DNA of 5,253 nucleotides. It comes from an uncultured Dialister sp. Its GTDB lineage: Bacteria > Bacillota > Negativicutes > Veillonellales > Dialisteraceae. Where the stretch lies: contig CAKQBK010000094.1 in NCBI GenBank assembly GCA_934216155.1, forward strand, positions 1 to 5,253, read 5' to 3'. Below, in pieces: positions 5,182 through 5,253 of the stretch. Under the pieces are notes generated by a model. That model searched no databases. It worked only from the letters and a program-made list of their open reading frames with translations, and was not told the origin of the DNA. Made by a program: the position numbers and the translations under genes. The stretch's first letter is position 1, and each line of letters begins with the position of its first letter.

Positions 5182-5253
5182 TGCTCAGGGTTCTCAGGGT
5201 TCTCAGGGTTCTCAGGGTTCTCAGGGTTCTCAGGGTTCTCAGGGTTCTCAGGG
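5182..5253. repeat. 9-bp tandem repeat (TTCTCAGGG) running off the window
   Basis: One variant copy, TGCTCAGGG (5182-5190), is followed by seven perfect copies of TTCTCAGGG up to the last base of the window. Perfect identity suggests recent slippage expansion. The 9-base unit preserves reading frame. On the minus strand one frame reads Asn-Pro-Glu repeats ending Gln-Leu and a TAG stop at 5177-5175. It could therefore be the C-terminal tail of a gene entering from the right, or a non-coding VNTR. No plus-strand frame with a start codon enters it. Confidence 0.85.

Overview
The window looks like a chromosomal segment of a low-to-moderate GC member of the Bacillota (Firmicutes). Three things support this. 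A classical T-box leader controls the seryl-tRNA synthetase gene. RNase M5 and RsmA genes lie side by side, as is usual in this phylum. The ribosome binding sites are strong and purine-rich. The intergenic DNA, with GTGACTAG-type and GTTGTTGG-type repeats, makes me suspect Negativicutes (a Dialister/Megasphaera-like gut bacterium), but that is only a weak impression.

All four supported genes lie on the minus strand, so transcription runs from right to left. On the right, a sigma-A-type promoter with an extended -10 (about 4806-4833) reads into an OmpR/PhoB-type response regulator (3976-4656). One base separates it from rnmV (RNase M5, 5S rRNA maturation, 3426-3974), which overlaps rsmA (16S rRNA dimethyladenosine transferase, 2575-3432) by 7 bp. 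The unit ends in a strong intrinsic terminator (2541-2573). This looks like one operon joining a regulator with an altered receiver active site to two rRNA-maturation enzymes. No histidine kinase gene is visible.

Next, at about 2294-2540, is a non-coding stretch with at least seven copies of an RGGTTAT motif in both orientations. It is followed by a near-consensus promoter (2265-2293) and a serine-specific T-box leader (about 2055-2258; probable UCC specifier, UGGC bulge). Between the T-box terminator and the serS ribosome binding site there is a long imperfect hairpin (1943-2044). serS (607-1920) follows and ends at a 16-bp-stem terminator (525-564).

The left 606 bases hold no convincing gene. 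They contain a degenerate 55-bp tandem repeat, a GC-rich double-hairpin element and a 167-bp element that can fold back on itself over its whole length (341-507). The ends of that element share a 26-bp unit with the hairpin in the serS leader, so a dispersed palindromic repeat family has members on both sides of serS.

The right end (about 4834-5253) is AT-rich and has no supported gene. It contains a dyad with a C6 centre placed exactly between a possible -35 and -10 with a 19-bp spacer, which resembles a metal- or thiol-sensor operator. It also holds a second large hairpin and a 9-bp tandem repeat (one variant plus seven perfect copies) that runs off the window. I found no CRISPR array, tRNA, rRNA or transposase gene. 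The least explained items are the palindromic repeat family around serS, the dyad promoter near 5035 and the regulator-rRNA-maturation operon.
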